Positions 5,865 through 13,148 of a stretch of DNA of 47,436 nt are shown here, piece after piece. Numbering within the stretch: the stretch's first letter is position 1; each line of letters starts with the position of its first letter. A model generated the notes under the pieces. That model was given only the letters and a program-made list of their open reading frames with translations, did not search any database and was not told the origin of the DNA. The position numbers were made by a program, and so were the translations under genes. The stretch is from positions 1-47,436 of IMG/VR virus record IMGVR_UViG_3300033994_002184. The stretch is one strand, 5' to 3'. This DNA is from a virus.

Positions 5865-6457
5865 TTGTGTCACCATTTGAAACTTATCAACATTATTTGT
5901 CACTTAAAAATCATTTTACAAATCCCAAATACGACTTTTTTAAATATGGTGCGAAGACTCGCGCCAGTATTACTTCGTTTAATAAACGGCGCGATAAATA
6001 CTGGTTCGAGAAAACATCAAGAAAGTATAATGATAAAGAAGTCGTAGATTTTCTTGTATCAAACTTTGTAGCAACAGATTCACCGAGTAACTTATGGATT
6101 GGAGAAATTATCAATTCTGGCGAAAGAACATACGCAGAGTGGATGCGGAGACATCAGAGTTTGACTTACTTATTCAAAGAGCAAAGCAACGAATTGCTCT
6201 CGGAGAACAAATTAGAGGATGTTTTCAATTGTTCCAAAGGACACCCAATTATTCTCAAAAAGTTTCTAAGCGGGCAATTATCGCTAGAAACCTTAGTAAT
6301 TTACGACAAAATATTTGGTTTCTCAAAAACTTTTGATAAAAAACTTTTAGATCCAGTGTGGGAAACCGTCAGTTTGAAAATTAAAAAATATATGCCATTC
6401 ATAAATATGGATGTATTCCAGTACAAAAGGATTTTACGGGACATTCTCAATGAGTAA
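5861..6457 (+). CDS. 59: gp59 loader of gp41 helicase
   Basis: 198 residues, close to T4 gp59 (217). Gp59 binds forked DNA and gp32 and loads the replicative helicase. Family features: the N-terminal F-x-x-Y-x-x-Y-L block (PFETYQHYLSLKNHF), the basic middle YGAKTRASITSFNKRRDKYWFEKTSRKY split by short loops, and the C-terminal helical domain ending KRILRDILNE. The start is GTG 5861 (GTGA overlap with gp33); GTG 5867 is an equally possible start two codons later. It lies between gp33 and gp32 partners, as expected for a replication cluster. Confidence 0.85.
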   Translation: MIVSPFETYQHYLSLKNHFTNPKYDFFKYGAKTRASITSFNKRRDKYWFEKTSRKYNDKEVVDFLVSNFVATDSPSNLWIGEIINSGERTYAEWMRRHQSLTYLFKEQSNELLSENKLEDVFNCSKGHPIILKKFLSGQLSLETLVIYDKIFGFSKTFDKKLLDPVWETVSLKIKKYMPFINMDVFQYKRILRDILNE

Positions 6458-6782
6458 CTTTTTTGACTCTGATATTATCCAAGATGAACTAAAAGAAATC
6501 AATCAGTTACAAGAGCAAATTTACGGAAGTATTTTGACTTTTGGTGTAATGGATCGTGAAACCAAACTGGAACATATTGAAAAACTTGAGATCTTGCTAG
6601 AAAAGCAAAGAGTGATGTATACTAGGTTGTCTCTTTCTGACGACCCCAAAGCGGTTGAGATGAAAGAGAACCTTCGCAAATCAGTCGCACTGATGGGATT
6701 CCCACCAGAAACTGATATGCAAATTTTATTCAATAGTATGACTAAGACTATTCAATCTCTTAAACAGTATATTGACAGTTGA
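6450..6782 (+). CDS. DUF1825 protein (cyanobacterial family)
   Basis: 110 residues, starting MSNFFDSDIIQDELKEINQL. The FFDSD-I-Q-E opening, the helical middle with RETKLEHIEKLEILLEKQRV and the C-terminal MGFPPETDMQILFNSM match the cyanobacterial DUF1825 family, which normally occurs in host genomes. The function is unknown. The start at 6450 overlaps the gp59 stop by eight bases; an in-frame ATG at 6411 lies far inside gp59 and is unlikely. The 3' end contains the -35 box of the next promoter. Confidence 0.8.
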   Translation: MSNFFDSDIIQDELKEINQLQEQIYGSILTFGVMDRETKLEHIEKLEILLEKQRVMYTRLSLSDDPKAVEMKENLRKSVALMGFPPETDMQILFNSMTKTIQSLKQYIDS

Positions 6783-6800
6783 AAGAATTTGTGATATATT
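6772..6800 (+). promoter_or_regulatory. sigma70-type promoter inside the end of the DUF1825 gene
   Basis: TTGACA (6772-6777), 17-bp spacer, TATATT (6795-6800). The predicted start near 6807 lies after a possible TTG start at 6779, so it favours the ATG at 6824 as the true start of the next gene. Confidence 0.7.
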
Positions 6801-6823
6801 ACTTGAGTAATCTCTTAACTACA

Positions 6824-7324
6824 ATGGCATCTAAACTTGAAATGACAGTTTCTGATGTTGAGGTAAGGTATCCTCAATTTAAATCAGATAGAGTCAAATA
6901 TGAGAAAAGAGTAATTTTAGAATCCTTAGAATGGAGAGTTGCTAATCCAACTGCAAAAAATCTTAGTGTTAGGAAAAAAAGTATTAAGACTTATTTTCCA
7001 TACCTTGATGATGAAGCAGTAAGGACAGTTCAATCTGCATTTCGTGCCAAATTTTACGATCATAAAGATGATACTGATTATGCAAGGTACTGGAATGAAC
7101 CTGCTCTCTCTCAAGTTTTTTCTAGTATTGAAAAAACATCTAATGCAATTACAAAAGCATTATTTGATATAGACACTCCAGATGGTCTTGTTGCAAGGCA
7201 AGCTATTATGCCTGCAAATATAGACAACTTTATTGATGTAAATTATAATGGTCATGTTTTTAAAGGAAAACTTAAATCTCAAGACCATTTTTATGCTATA
7301 ATTGATGCTGTCAGAAATTACTGA
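6824..7324 (+). CDS. conserved phage protein, unknown
   Basis: 166 residues starting MASKLEMTVSDVEVRYPQFK. The sequence looks mainly helical with a C-terminal strand pair (NFIDVNYNGHVFKGKLKSQD). No family or catalytic motif recognised. The start at 6824 is preferred over TTG 6779 because the promoter at 6772-6800 would begin transcription around 6807. The gene lies between DUF1825 and gp32, so an early or replication-related role is likely by position only. Its last 40 bases contain an extended -10 box for gp32. Confidence 0.65.
   Translation: MASKLEMTVSDVEVRYPQFKSDRVKYEKRVILESLEWRVANPTAKNLSVRKKSIKTYFPYLDDEAVRTVQSAFRAKFYDHKDDTDYARYWNEPALSQVFSSIEKTSNAITKALFDIDTPDGLVARQAIMPANIDNFIDVNYNGHVFKGKLKSQDHFYAIIDAVRNY
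7294..7302 (+). promoter_or_regulatory. extended -10 promoter for gp32
   Basis: TGCTATAAT (7294-7302) with a perfect TATAAT; no good -35 at 17 bp (AAATCT). Start point about 7309, giving a leader of about 50 bases before the gp32 ATG. Confidence 0.55.
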
Positions 7325-7360
7325 TACATCCCCCGAATCCAATTTATCCGAGGTATCCAA

Positions 7361-8287
7361 ATGGCATTTGCCGATCTTAAAAAACAATCCAAACTTGGTT
7401 CCCTGACCGCCAAACTGGTCAAGGAAGTCGAAAAAATGAATATAAGTGGTAGTTCTTCAGACGAACGTTTCTGGAAACTTGAGTGCGATAAAGCAAATAA
7501 CGGTTATGCCGTCATTCGTTTCCTTCCTGCTCCCGATGGTGAAGATCTGCCTTTTGTGAAGGTTTATAGTCACGCATTTCAAGGTCCTGGTGGTTGGTTG
7601 ATTGACCAGTGCCTGACCACCGTGAATCAGAAGTGTCCTGTGTGTGAGCACAACTCTGGTCTGTGGAACAATGGTACTGATGCTGGTAAAGAAGTCGCAC
7701 GTAAGCAGAAGCGTAAACTGACTTATGTTTCTAACGTCTATGTGGTGAAGGATCCTGCTAATCCTGAAAATGAAGGTAAAGTCTTCCTGTTCAAGTATGG
7801 TAAGAAGATCTTTGACAAACTGACTGCTGCAATGCAACCTGAGTTTGAAGATGAAGAAGCAATCGATCCGTTTGACTTCTGGCAGGGTGCCAACTTCAAA
7901 CTGAAGGCAAAGAACGTTGCTGGTTATCGTAACTATGATTCTAGTGAGTTTGCTCCTCAGGGTGCTCTGCTGGACGATGATGATGCACTTGAAGCAGTGT
8001 GGAAGAAGCAGTATTCTCTTGCTGAGTTTGTTGCTCCCGATCAGTTCAAGACTTATGAAGAACTGAAGGCACGTCTTGATTCTGTTCTTGGTGCCAAGTC
8101 TTCTGTTCGTCTTGATTCTGAAGAAGGTGAAGAGGAAGAATACACTCGTGGTTCTACCCGTGAACTGACTGAGGATCTTCGTGAGGAACTGTCTTCTCTG
8201 AAACCCACCCGCCGTGCTGCTGCGCCCGTGGAAGAGGATGAAGATGATGATGCACTTTCCTACTTCGCCCGCTTGGCAGAGGACTGA
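7361..8287 (+). CDS. 32: gp32 single-stranded DNA-binding protein
   Basis: 308 residues, near T4 gp32 (301). It coats single-stranded DNA in replication, recombination and repair, and binds gp59. Order: N-terminal LAST-like basic/cooperativity segment (FADLKKQSKLGSLTAKLV), OB-fold core with zinc ligands H71, C84, C92 and C95 (SHAFQG, DQCLT, QKCPVCEHN), and a very acidic C-terminal tail (EGEEEEYT, EEDEDDDALS) used to bind partner proteins. The codon usage is richer in G/C-ending codons than in neighbouring structural genes, typical of a highly expressed protein. A promoter and terminator follow at once. Confidence 0.95.
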   Translation: MAFADLKKQSKLGSLTAKLVKEVEKMNISGSSSDERFWKLECDKANNGYAVIRFLPAPDGEDLPFVKVYSHAFQGPGGWLIDQCLTTVNQKCPVCEHNSGLWNNGTDAGKEVARKQKRKLTYVSNVYVVKDPANPENEGKVFLFKYGKKIFDKLTAAMQPEFEDEEAIDPFDFWQGANFKLKAKNVAGYRNYDSSEFAPQGALLDDDDALEAVWKKQYSLAEFVAPDQFKTYEELKARLDSVLGAKSSVRLDSEEGEEEEYTRGSTRELTEDLREELSSLKPTRRAAAPVEEDEDDDALSYFARLAED

Positions 8288-8301
8288 TTAGGTGCTATAA
8301 T
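8273..8301 (+). promoter_or_regulatory. promoter overlapping the gp32 stop and terminator
   Basis: TTGGCA (8273-8278), 17-bp spacer, TATAAT (8296-8301) with extended TGC. The start point near 8308 falls inside the 5' arm of the following terminator stem, so transcripts begun here cannot form the hairpin. Confidence 0.65.
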
Positions 8302-8327
8302 GAGGGGAGCGACCTCCCCTCTTTTTT
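8302..8327 (+). terminator. gp32 rho-independent terminator
   Basis: GAGGGGAG (8302-8309), loop CGAC, CTCCCCTC (8314-8321), six T directly followed by the ATG of the next gene at 8328. Confidence 0.92.
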
Positions 8328-8918
8328 ATGAAGTCTGATTATTATATTGAGAGGATTTCTAAAAAACAGGCAGAAGAACTACTCTTAGAATACCACTATC
8401 TCAAAGACATTTCAAAAGGATTCAAGTCTGGATACAATTACGGACTTTTCAAGAAGAATGATTTCAGTCCTTTGAATGTTGGTGGTCTTCTAGGAGTTTG
8501 TATTTTTACTGGATTGCCAGTTCCAGAGATCGCAAAAGGTGCTTTTGGATTAGAACGAAATGAGCAAGAAGGACTCTTTGAACTTTCGCGCCTCTGCATC
8601 CACCCAGACACACAATCTGTGGAGCATAATATCACTTCTTGGTTTGTTTCAAGATCGATTAGACAGTTACGGAAGGATACTGAAGTTAAAGCAATCATCT
8701 CTTACGCTGATAGTGATTTCCATAATGGTACAATCTATCGTGCTTGTAATTTTAAATATTGCGGACTCACAGACGCAAAGAAGGATTTCTACTATGCAGA
8801 CGGAACTAAACACTCTAGAGGCAAAATTAAAGGTGCTGCAGGAGAATGGAAAGATCGCTCCCGCAAGCACCGATATGTGATGATTTTTGATAAAAATTTA
8901 AAATTAAAATGGTATTGA
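8328..8918 (+). CDS. Mom-like DNA-modification protein (GNAT fold)
   Basis: 196 residues. Pattern: an early HYLKD block (EEYHYLKDISKG-like), GGLLGVCIFTGLPVPEIAKG, LFELSRLCIHPDT, a serine-rich helix before IISYADSDFHNGTIYRACNF and YCGLTDAKKDFYYADG. This order (ELSRL, SYADS, GTIYxAxNF-x-Y-x-G) is what I recall for phage Mu Mom and its relatives, acetyltransferase-like enzymes that modify adenine to protect phage DNA from restriction. The start abuts the gp32 terminator T run; it is driven by the promoter at 8273-8301. Its end overlaps the convergent gp53 gene by 15 bases. No Mu-Com-like regulator is visible beside it. Family call from memory. Confidence 0.65.
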   Translation: MKSDYYIERISKKQAEELLLEYHYLKDISKGFKSGYNYGLFKKNDFSPLNVGGLLGVCIFTGLPVPEIAKGAFGLERNEQEGLFELSRLCIHPDTQSVEHNITSWFVSRSIRQLRKDTEVKAIISYADSDFHNGTIYRACNFKYCGLTDAKKDFYYADGTKHSRGKIKGAAGEWKDRSRKHRYVMIFDKNLKLKWY

Positions 8919-9596
8919 AACTTTAGTATTTTCAGTCTTTATTAATGTATCATTTATATATTGTGATGATCTATCATAAATCATCGCTTTTCTTGTATCA
9001 TTAATAACTTGTTGCAAGTATCTTGGTTTTAATACGTAGATACTTCTTTTTTCATCATTCTTTCTCACTTCATACACATAATTACTTACACCTGTAATAG
9101 GATTTGGAATACGAATTACATCTTCTCCAAGAATAGTTGCATCATTTGTATAAAGAGTTCCATTTTCATAATAAGAAATTTTAAAGTCGGAGTCAACAAT
9201 TTGACCTGCAGGAAGAATCAGTCTATCTTCCGAATCTCTAACCTCTTTAGTTTCATAATGATGAATTGCATTCAAATCATTGCCATAAATTGATTCTGCA
9301 TAATCATAAACTTGCTTGTCAGAAAGTGGCCATTGATCTCTGAGTCTTGTAATTCCTGCAGATACGATGACTACCCAATCATATTGAGTGCTTCCATAAA
9401 GTTCTTGAGCAACTAATTCTGGTCTAGATCCATCTGCAATTTGATATTTGTCAAAAACAGTAAAAACATTTTGTAAATCGTCACGAAGTTTAACCCTACG
9501 GAAAAGATTCTTGACAAGCAAATACTGGTCAGATGAATTAGAATCTGATAAGAATGATTGGTATTCTAAATTTGGAAGTTCTCTGAAATAAGTCAT
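8904..9596 (-). CDS. 53: gp53 baseplate wedge subunit
   Basis: 230 residues. Gp53 joins wedges around the hub in the T4 baseplate. The typical N-terminus is seen: MTYFRELPNLEYQSFLSD, then RVKLRDDLQNVFTVFDKYQI, ELYGSTQYDWVVIVSAGITR and WPLSDKQVYDYAES. It starts within the stop of gp48 (ATGA-type overlap on the minus strand), so the two are probably coupled. Convergent with the Mom-like gene, overlapping its 3' end by 15 bases. Confidence 0.9.
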   Translation of the reverse strand: MTYFRELPNLEYQSFLSDSNSSDQYLLVKNLFRRVKLRDDLQNVFTVFDKYQIADGSRPELVAQELYGSTQYDWVVIVSAGITRLRDQWPLSDKQVYDYAESIYGNDLNAIHHYETKEVRDSEDRLILPAGQIVDSDFKISYYENGTLYTNDATILGEDVIRIPNPITGVSNYVYEVRKNDEKRSIYVLKPRYLQQVINDTRKAMIYDRSSQYINDTLIKTENTKVSIPF

Positions 9597-10489
9597 CAGT
9601 ATCCAACTCCTATGTCTGAATCTTTGTAATCCTCTGCATAAATTGGTGTCAGTTCTTGGAATTGTAAAATTAATTGCATATGAACTGGAGTTGCGTCAGC
9701 ATATGTTGCATATTGTGCAGATCCATTATAATTAACACTCATTTGTGTTAAAGCACATGGTTTAAAACTGTGTAAGAATGGATGTTGTTTTCCTCCACTC
9801 ATGTACTCTAATTTAAAAACATTTGGTGCTTTAACAAAAAGACCTCCACCATCTACTCCAGGTCTTCCTTTTTGAGGAGTCATATTTTTTTTCAAAGTTC
9901 GAATTATAGTTTTAACTGTATCTGATTCATTTTTATATCTTGGAACCATATCAAATGTAAAATTAAATGCTGGACGCATTGTTACACCATTAAAGAGTAA
10001 TTCAACATTTTCATTGAATACTTGTCCAGTTGCTCTTGAAATAATTTGATTAATACTTCCCTGACCTAATGCAGATTGAACTGCCAAAGCGGCTGCACCT
10101 GCTGCTAATCCGGATTGACCTTCTCCAGTTTGTGCAGCTGCTCCAATATCCGTAAACAATTTAGAAACAGTTCCTCCCAAAGAACTAACAAAATTTCCGC
10201 TTTGTATTGCCTCCAATCCTCCAGATGCAAAATAAGATGCAATTGGATTCATTGTACCTGATTGCCAATCAGCAGCATTGTTATCTTGAATTGTTGCAGG
10301 CATTGGTAAAATAATAGTTGCCAAAGATCTTTTGATGCTTCCACTTTGCTGCAACGCTTCTTCAGTAGTTCTTTGTGCGAACCCTCCAGTTAAATTTAGA
10401 CCTGGTGCCTTATATTCAACAATTTGTATTTTAAAGTAATCATCCTGTGGCCCAATATTACTAAGAGGATATCTTAATGTTCCTGCCAT
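9596..10489 (-). CDS. 48: gp48 baseplate tail-tube cap
   Basis: 297 residues beginning MAGTLRYPLSNIGPQDDYFK. In T4, gp48 sits on the hub and together with gp54 starts tube polymerisation. Recognisable parts: the N-terminal strand IQIVEYKAPGLN, ATIILPMPATIQDNNAADWQ, the alanine-rich central helix, and the tube-fold C-terminus FNFTFDMVPRYKNESDTVKT and HSFKPCALTQMSVNYNGSAQ. A late promoter lies 15 bp upstream. T4 gp48 is longer (364). Confidence 0.85.
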   Translation of the reverse strand: MAGTLRYPLSNIGPQDDYFKIQIVEYKAPGLNLTGGFAQRTTEEALQQSGSIKRSLATIILPMPATIQDNNAADWQSGTMNPIASYFASGGLEAIQSGNFVSSLGGTVSKLFTDIGAAAQTGEGQSGLAAGAAALAVQSALGQGSINQIISRATGQVFNENVELLFNGVTMRPAFNFTFDMVPRYKNESDTVKTIIRTLKKNMTPQKGRPGVDGGGLFVKAPNVFKLEYMSGGKQHPFLHSFKPCALTQMSVNYNGSAQYATYADATPVHMQLILQFQELTPIYAEDYKDSDIGVGY

Positions 10490-10503
10490 TTACTTTTTCT
10501 AAC

Positions 10504-10511
10504 TATTTATT
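10504..10511 (-). promoter_or_regulatory. late promoter AATAAATA (minus strand)
   Basis: Plus-strand TATTTATT reads AATAAATA on the minus strand, 15 bp before the gp48 start. Confidence 0.5.
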
Positions 10512-10512
10512 G

Positions 10513-11094
10513 TTAGTTTTGAATTAATTTTCCATAAGGAACAGATCTTAAGATTGCAAATTCTTGTTGAGTTAATTCGTATAAACCACTGATTAATCGA
10601 TCACTATCCTCAGTATTATATTGTCTAATTTTTCCGAGATGATAATTAAATCCTCGAAATCCTTTTGGTAACATATCTCCTGCCAAAATTAAAGGGTGGC
10701 GATCATAAAGAATGCCAGGAGTCTTAGCATAGTAAATGTATGTGTAATATCTTCCTGGTGATGGATATAATCTCTCTGTTCCACTTAGTCTTGATATAAT
10801 TTCATTCATTAAATCTTCCGGTTTCTCATCTCCCATCAAAGATTCTTTAAAATTTTTAAAACGATTTGTTCTTTTTTTCCCATCAATTCTTCTGGGTGCT
10901 TTTGGGTTAGCATCAATATAATCAGAATCATTTTTAATAATGCCAATTAACTGTTCTTTTGTTAATCTACGATATCCACTTAGTTTTCCTACACCACTTG
11001 CTGTGGTATAATATATCTTATAAGATTCAGCAATCTCAATTAACTGTTCTTTTGTATAATCTTTTAATGGTTTTTCGTATCCAGTGAGTGCCAT
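10513..11094 (-). CDS. conserved phage protein with SAP/Rho-N-like N-terminus
   Basis: 193 residues. The N-terminus contains two short helical repeats of the form KEQLIEIAESYKI and KEQLIGIIKN, reminiscent of SAP or Rho-N nucleic-acid-binding helices. The C-terminal half has PSPGRYYTYIYYAKTPGILY followed by YDRHPLILAG and GFRGFNYHLGKIR, a block I have seen in phage structural or DNA-end proteins without a secure name. It sits between gp4 and gp48 on the minus strand; its start shares one base with the gp4 stop. A T4 gp2-like role would fit the position but is not shown by sequence. Confidence 0.65.
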   Translation of the reverse strand: MALTGYEKPLKDYTKEQLIEIAESYKIYYTTASGVGKLSGYRRLTKEQLIGIIKNDSDYIDANPKAPRRIDGKKRTNRFKNFKESLMGDEKPEDLMNEIISRLSGTERLYPSPGRYYTYIYYAKTPGILYDRHPLILAGDMLPKGFRGFNYHLGKIRQYNTEDSDRLISGLYELTQQEFAILRSVPYGKLIQN

Positions 11095-11531
11095 TACTTA
11101 ATTTTTAATTCGTGTTCGGTAATGATCTTAAATTCATAACCACGATCAGCACACCATTCTTTTGCTGCTTCCCACTTCGATTGGTTTTTAGCGTACTCAT
11201 AAACCTCCGCAATATATTTTTTCGTTTGTCTTTGTGGTTTAGTGGGAGGAACAGTTTGTTTTGATGGTTTAATCTCGATCATATATTTTTTGATTGAACC
11301 ATTAGATTCTTTAACTTTAATAAGAAAATCCGGAAAGTAACGGTGAATTTTTCCGTCTAAAGGAGAACGGTAGGGAATGCATTTTTCTTCTGATGACCAT
11401 TCAATGATTCTTTCATTTGTATCACAATAGACGCAAAACTTTCTTTCCCACAAAGAACGATAGATAATATTTGTGGGGTCTCCGTTATATTTTTCAGGAT
11501 AAGAAGGTTTAAATTTTCCTTTATATGACAT
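11094..11531 (-). CDS. 4: gp4 head completion nuclease-like protein
   Basis: 145 residues, close to T4 gp4 (150). Gp4 is required to finish DNA-filled heads. A PD-(D/E)XK-type core is visible: SLWERKF early, YFPDFLI with D68, and MIEIKPSKQ with E86-x-K88 and Q92, as in TnsA/VSR-like nucleases. The start ATG (complement of 11529-11531) is 33 bp from the minus-strand late box at 11564-11571. Confidence 0.85.
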   Translation of the reverse strand: MSYKGKFKPSYPEKYNGDPTNIIYRSLWERKFCVYCDTNERIIEWSSEEKCIPYRSPLDGKIHRYFPDFLIKVKESNGSIKKYMIEIKPSKQTVPPTKPQRQTKKYIAEVYEYAKNQSKWEAAKEWCADRGYEFKIITEHELKIK

Positions 11532-11538
11532 CTAAATA
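11531..11538 (+). promoter_or_regulatory. late promoter TCTAAATA (plus strand)
   Basis: Faces right, 33 bp before the GTG start at 11572. Forms an inverted pair with the identical minus-strand box at 11564-11571. Confidence 0.6.
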
Positions 11539-11563
11539 CTTACAACAAGAAACTCATAATAGG

Positions 11564-11571
11564 TATTTAGA
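11564..11571 (-). promoter_or_regulatory. late promoter TCTAAATA (minus strand)
   Basis: Plus-strand TATTTAGA; faces left toward gp4. Same octamer as the opposing box at 11531-11538. Confidence 0.6.
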
Positions 11572-12399
11572 GTGGCAACACCACGTAGGATATCGGATAT
11601 CAGACCACTATTTACTAATCTTGCACAAACTTCTCACTATGAAGTTAAGTTTGGTGGATTACCCACAGAACTAATAAATTACTTAACAAGAAGAGGAGTA
11701 ACATCCAGATTTATTGCTGAAGATGCAGGTCTCTTATGCCATAATGCTTCTCTTCCAACAACACAACTTGCAACTGTCAATATTGATGGAAACTATATTG
11801 GCATCACTGAAACTTTTGCTCACAGAAGAGTTTATCAAGATATAAGTCTTGAATTCTATGTTGATAATAATTACAATACATTAAAATTCTTAGAGCATTG
11901 GATGGAGTTTATTGCAAGTGGATCATCGGATCCAATCAATGGGAATAATTTACCAATTAATAGTAATGTTGATCGGGGTTATTTCATAAGAATGCAATAT
12001 CCAGAATATTATAAATCAAATAGAACAAGAATTATCAAATTTGACCGTGATTATCAGAGAGAAATAGAGTATACTTTTATTGGTTTATATCCATATAATA
12101 TTGCATCAATACCAGTTTCTTACGGACAGTCTGATATTCTAAAGATGCAAGTATCATTTAAAATTGATCGTTATGTAATTGGAAAATCTTATAGTGTAGA
12201 TTATATTACAAATACTGATAATAATATAATTCCTTCTCAGCCTCAATCACAACCACCTTCTCAACCAAAACCAAGATTAGTTCCAAGATCTCCTGGATCT
12301 ATACCATCAAATGGTGTAGAATTATTTCCCGCTGGCCAAACTTTAGCACAGTCTCTTTATAGATCTGGAAATGCAGAGATTCGTAGTTCTAACAGATAA
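11572..12399 (+). CDS. tail-tube-fold protein (gp54/gp19-like)
   Basis: 275 residues starting with GTG at 11572. The N-terminal two thirds look like the T4 gp19 tube fold: HYEVKFGGLPTELINYL, LLCHNASLPTTQLATVNIDG, then ETFAHRRVYQDISLEFYVDN and TLKFLEHWMEFI, with a later strand YTFIGLYPYNIASIPVSYG. The C-terminal tail is rich in proline, glutamine and serine. In T4 the relatives of gp19 are gp48 and gp54; gp54 (tube initiator) is the likeliest equivalent because gp48 is already assigned nearby. The main tube protein gp19 would be expected elsewhere. The stop shares its TAA with a late box. Confidence 0.65.
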   Translation: MATPRRISDIRPLFTNLAQTSHYEVKFGGLPTELINYLTRRGVTSRFIAEDAGLLCHNASLPTTQLATVNIDGNYIGITETFAHRRVYQDISLEFYVDNNYNTLKFLEHWMEFIASGSSDPINGNNLPINSNVDRGYFIRMQYPEYYKSNRTRIIKFDRDYQREIEYTFIGLYPYNIASIPVSYGQSDILKMQVSFKIDRYVIGKSYSVDYITNTDNNIIPSQPQSQPPSQPKPRLVPRSPGSIPSNGVELFPAGQTLAQSLYRSGNAEIRSSNR

Positions 12400-12402
12400 A
12401 TA
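12395..12402 (+). promoter_or_regulatory. late promoter GATAAATA sharing a stop codon
   Basis: The TAA stop at 12397-12399 forms the centre of the box; it lies 24 bp before the gp26 ATG at 12427. Confidence 0.5.
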
Positions 12403-12426
12403 ATTTGATCATATTTGTAGTTGAAA

Positions 12427-13146
12427 ATGTCATTACCTAAAATTGCGACTCCTTCATATTCTTTAGAAATTCCATCCCTTAAAAAAGAAATTAAGTATCG
12501 CCCTTTTCTTGTAAAAGAAGAGAAAATTCTTATCATTGCAATGGAGAGTGAAGATCCAAAGCAAATTGCAAATGCTGTTAAAACTGTAATCAATAATTGT
12601 ATTTTAACTAAAGGAATCAAAGTTGAAGAACTTGCAACCTTTGATATTGAATATTTGTTTCTCAATATTCGTGGTAAATCTGTTGGAGAAACAGTTGATG
12701 TTTTAATTACTTGCCCTGACGATGGACAAACTCAAGTTCCTGTAAGTATTAATCTTGATGATATTGAAATTAATGTTGATGAAAATCATTCAAGAGATAT
12801 TAAACTTGATGATAACTTAACTTTAAGAATGAAATATCCATCAATGAATGAGTTTATTAAATCTAATTTTGGAAATGATTTTAATATGAGTGTTGATGAT
12901 ACATTCAATCTTATTATTTCTTGTATGGAGCAAGTATATAATGAAGAAGAATCTTGGTCTGCGTCTGACTGCACTCAAAAAGAATTGTCTGAGTTTATTG
13001 AACAACTAAGTTCAAAACAATTTAAGGAAGTTGAAAAGTTTTTTGCAACAATGCCTAAACTTTCTCATACTCTTAAAATCAAAAACCCAAATACAAAAGT
13101 TGAAAGTGAAGTACTATTGGAGGGACTATCAAGTTTTTTCGCTTAG
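12427..13146 (+). CDS. 26: gp26 baseplate hub / probable tail chaperone
   Basis: 239 residues beginning MSLPKIATPSYSLEIPSLKK. The family pattern is seen in IKYRPFLVKEEKILIIAMES, NAVKTVINNCIL and FDIEYLFLNIRGKSVGE, as in T4 gp26 (T4 baseplate family). ATG 12427 was chosen rather than TTG 12421 because the family starts with MSLP. In position it lies after a tube-fold gene and before gp51 and a tape-measure-like gene, the place of the tail-assembly chaperone genes in other tailed phages. The last codons AGT TTT TTC GCT TAG contain a perfect -1 slip site, see 13134-13140. A slipped product would be 298 residues. Confidence 0.85.
   Translation: MSLPKIATPSYSLEIPSLKKEIKYRPFLVKEEKILIIAMESEDPKQIANAVKTVINNCILTKGIKVEELATFDIEYLFLNIRGKSVGETVDVLITCPDDGQTQVPVSINLDDIEINVDENHSRDIKLDDNLTLRMKYPSMNEFIKSNFGNDFNMSVDDTFNLIISCMEQVYNEEESWSASDCTQKELSEFIEQLSSKQFKEVEKFFATMPKLSHTLKIKNPNTKVESEVLLEGLSSFFA
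13134..13140 (+). promoter_or_regulatory. programmed -1 frameshift site T TTT TTC
   Basis: In the gp26 frame the codons are AGT TTT TTC GCT TAG, so T_TTT_TTC fits X_XXY_YYZ exactly. A slip of -1 continues CGC TTA GGA ATG, directly in frame with gp51 at 13149. GGAGGG (13119-13124), nine bases upstream, can act as the internal Shine-Dalgarno stimulator known from dnaX-type sites. Gp51 itself has only AGGA touching its ATG, a poor independent start. Confidence 0.7.
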
Positions 13147-13148
13147 GA

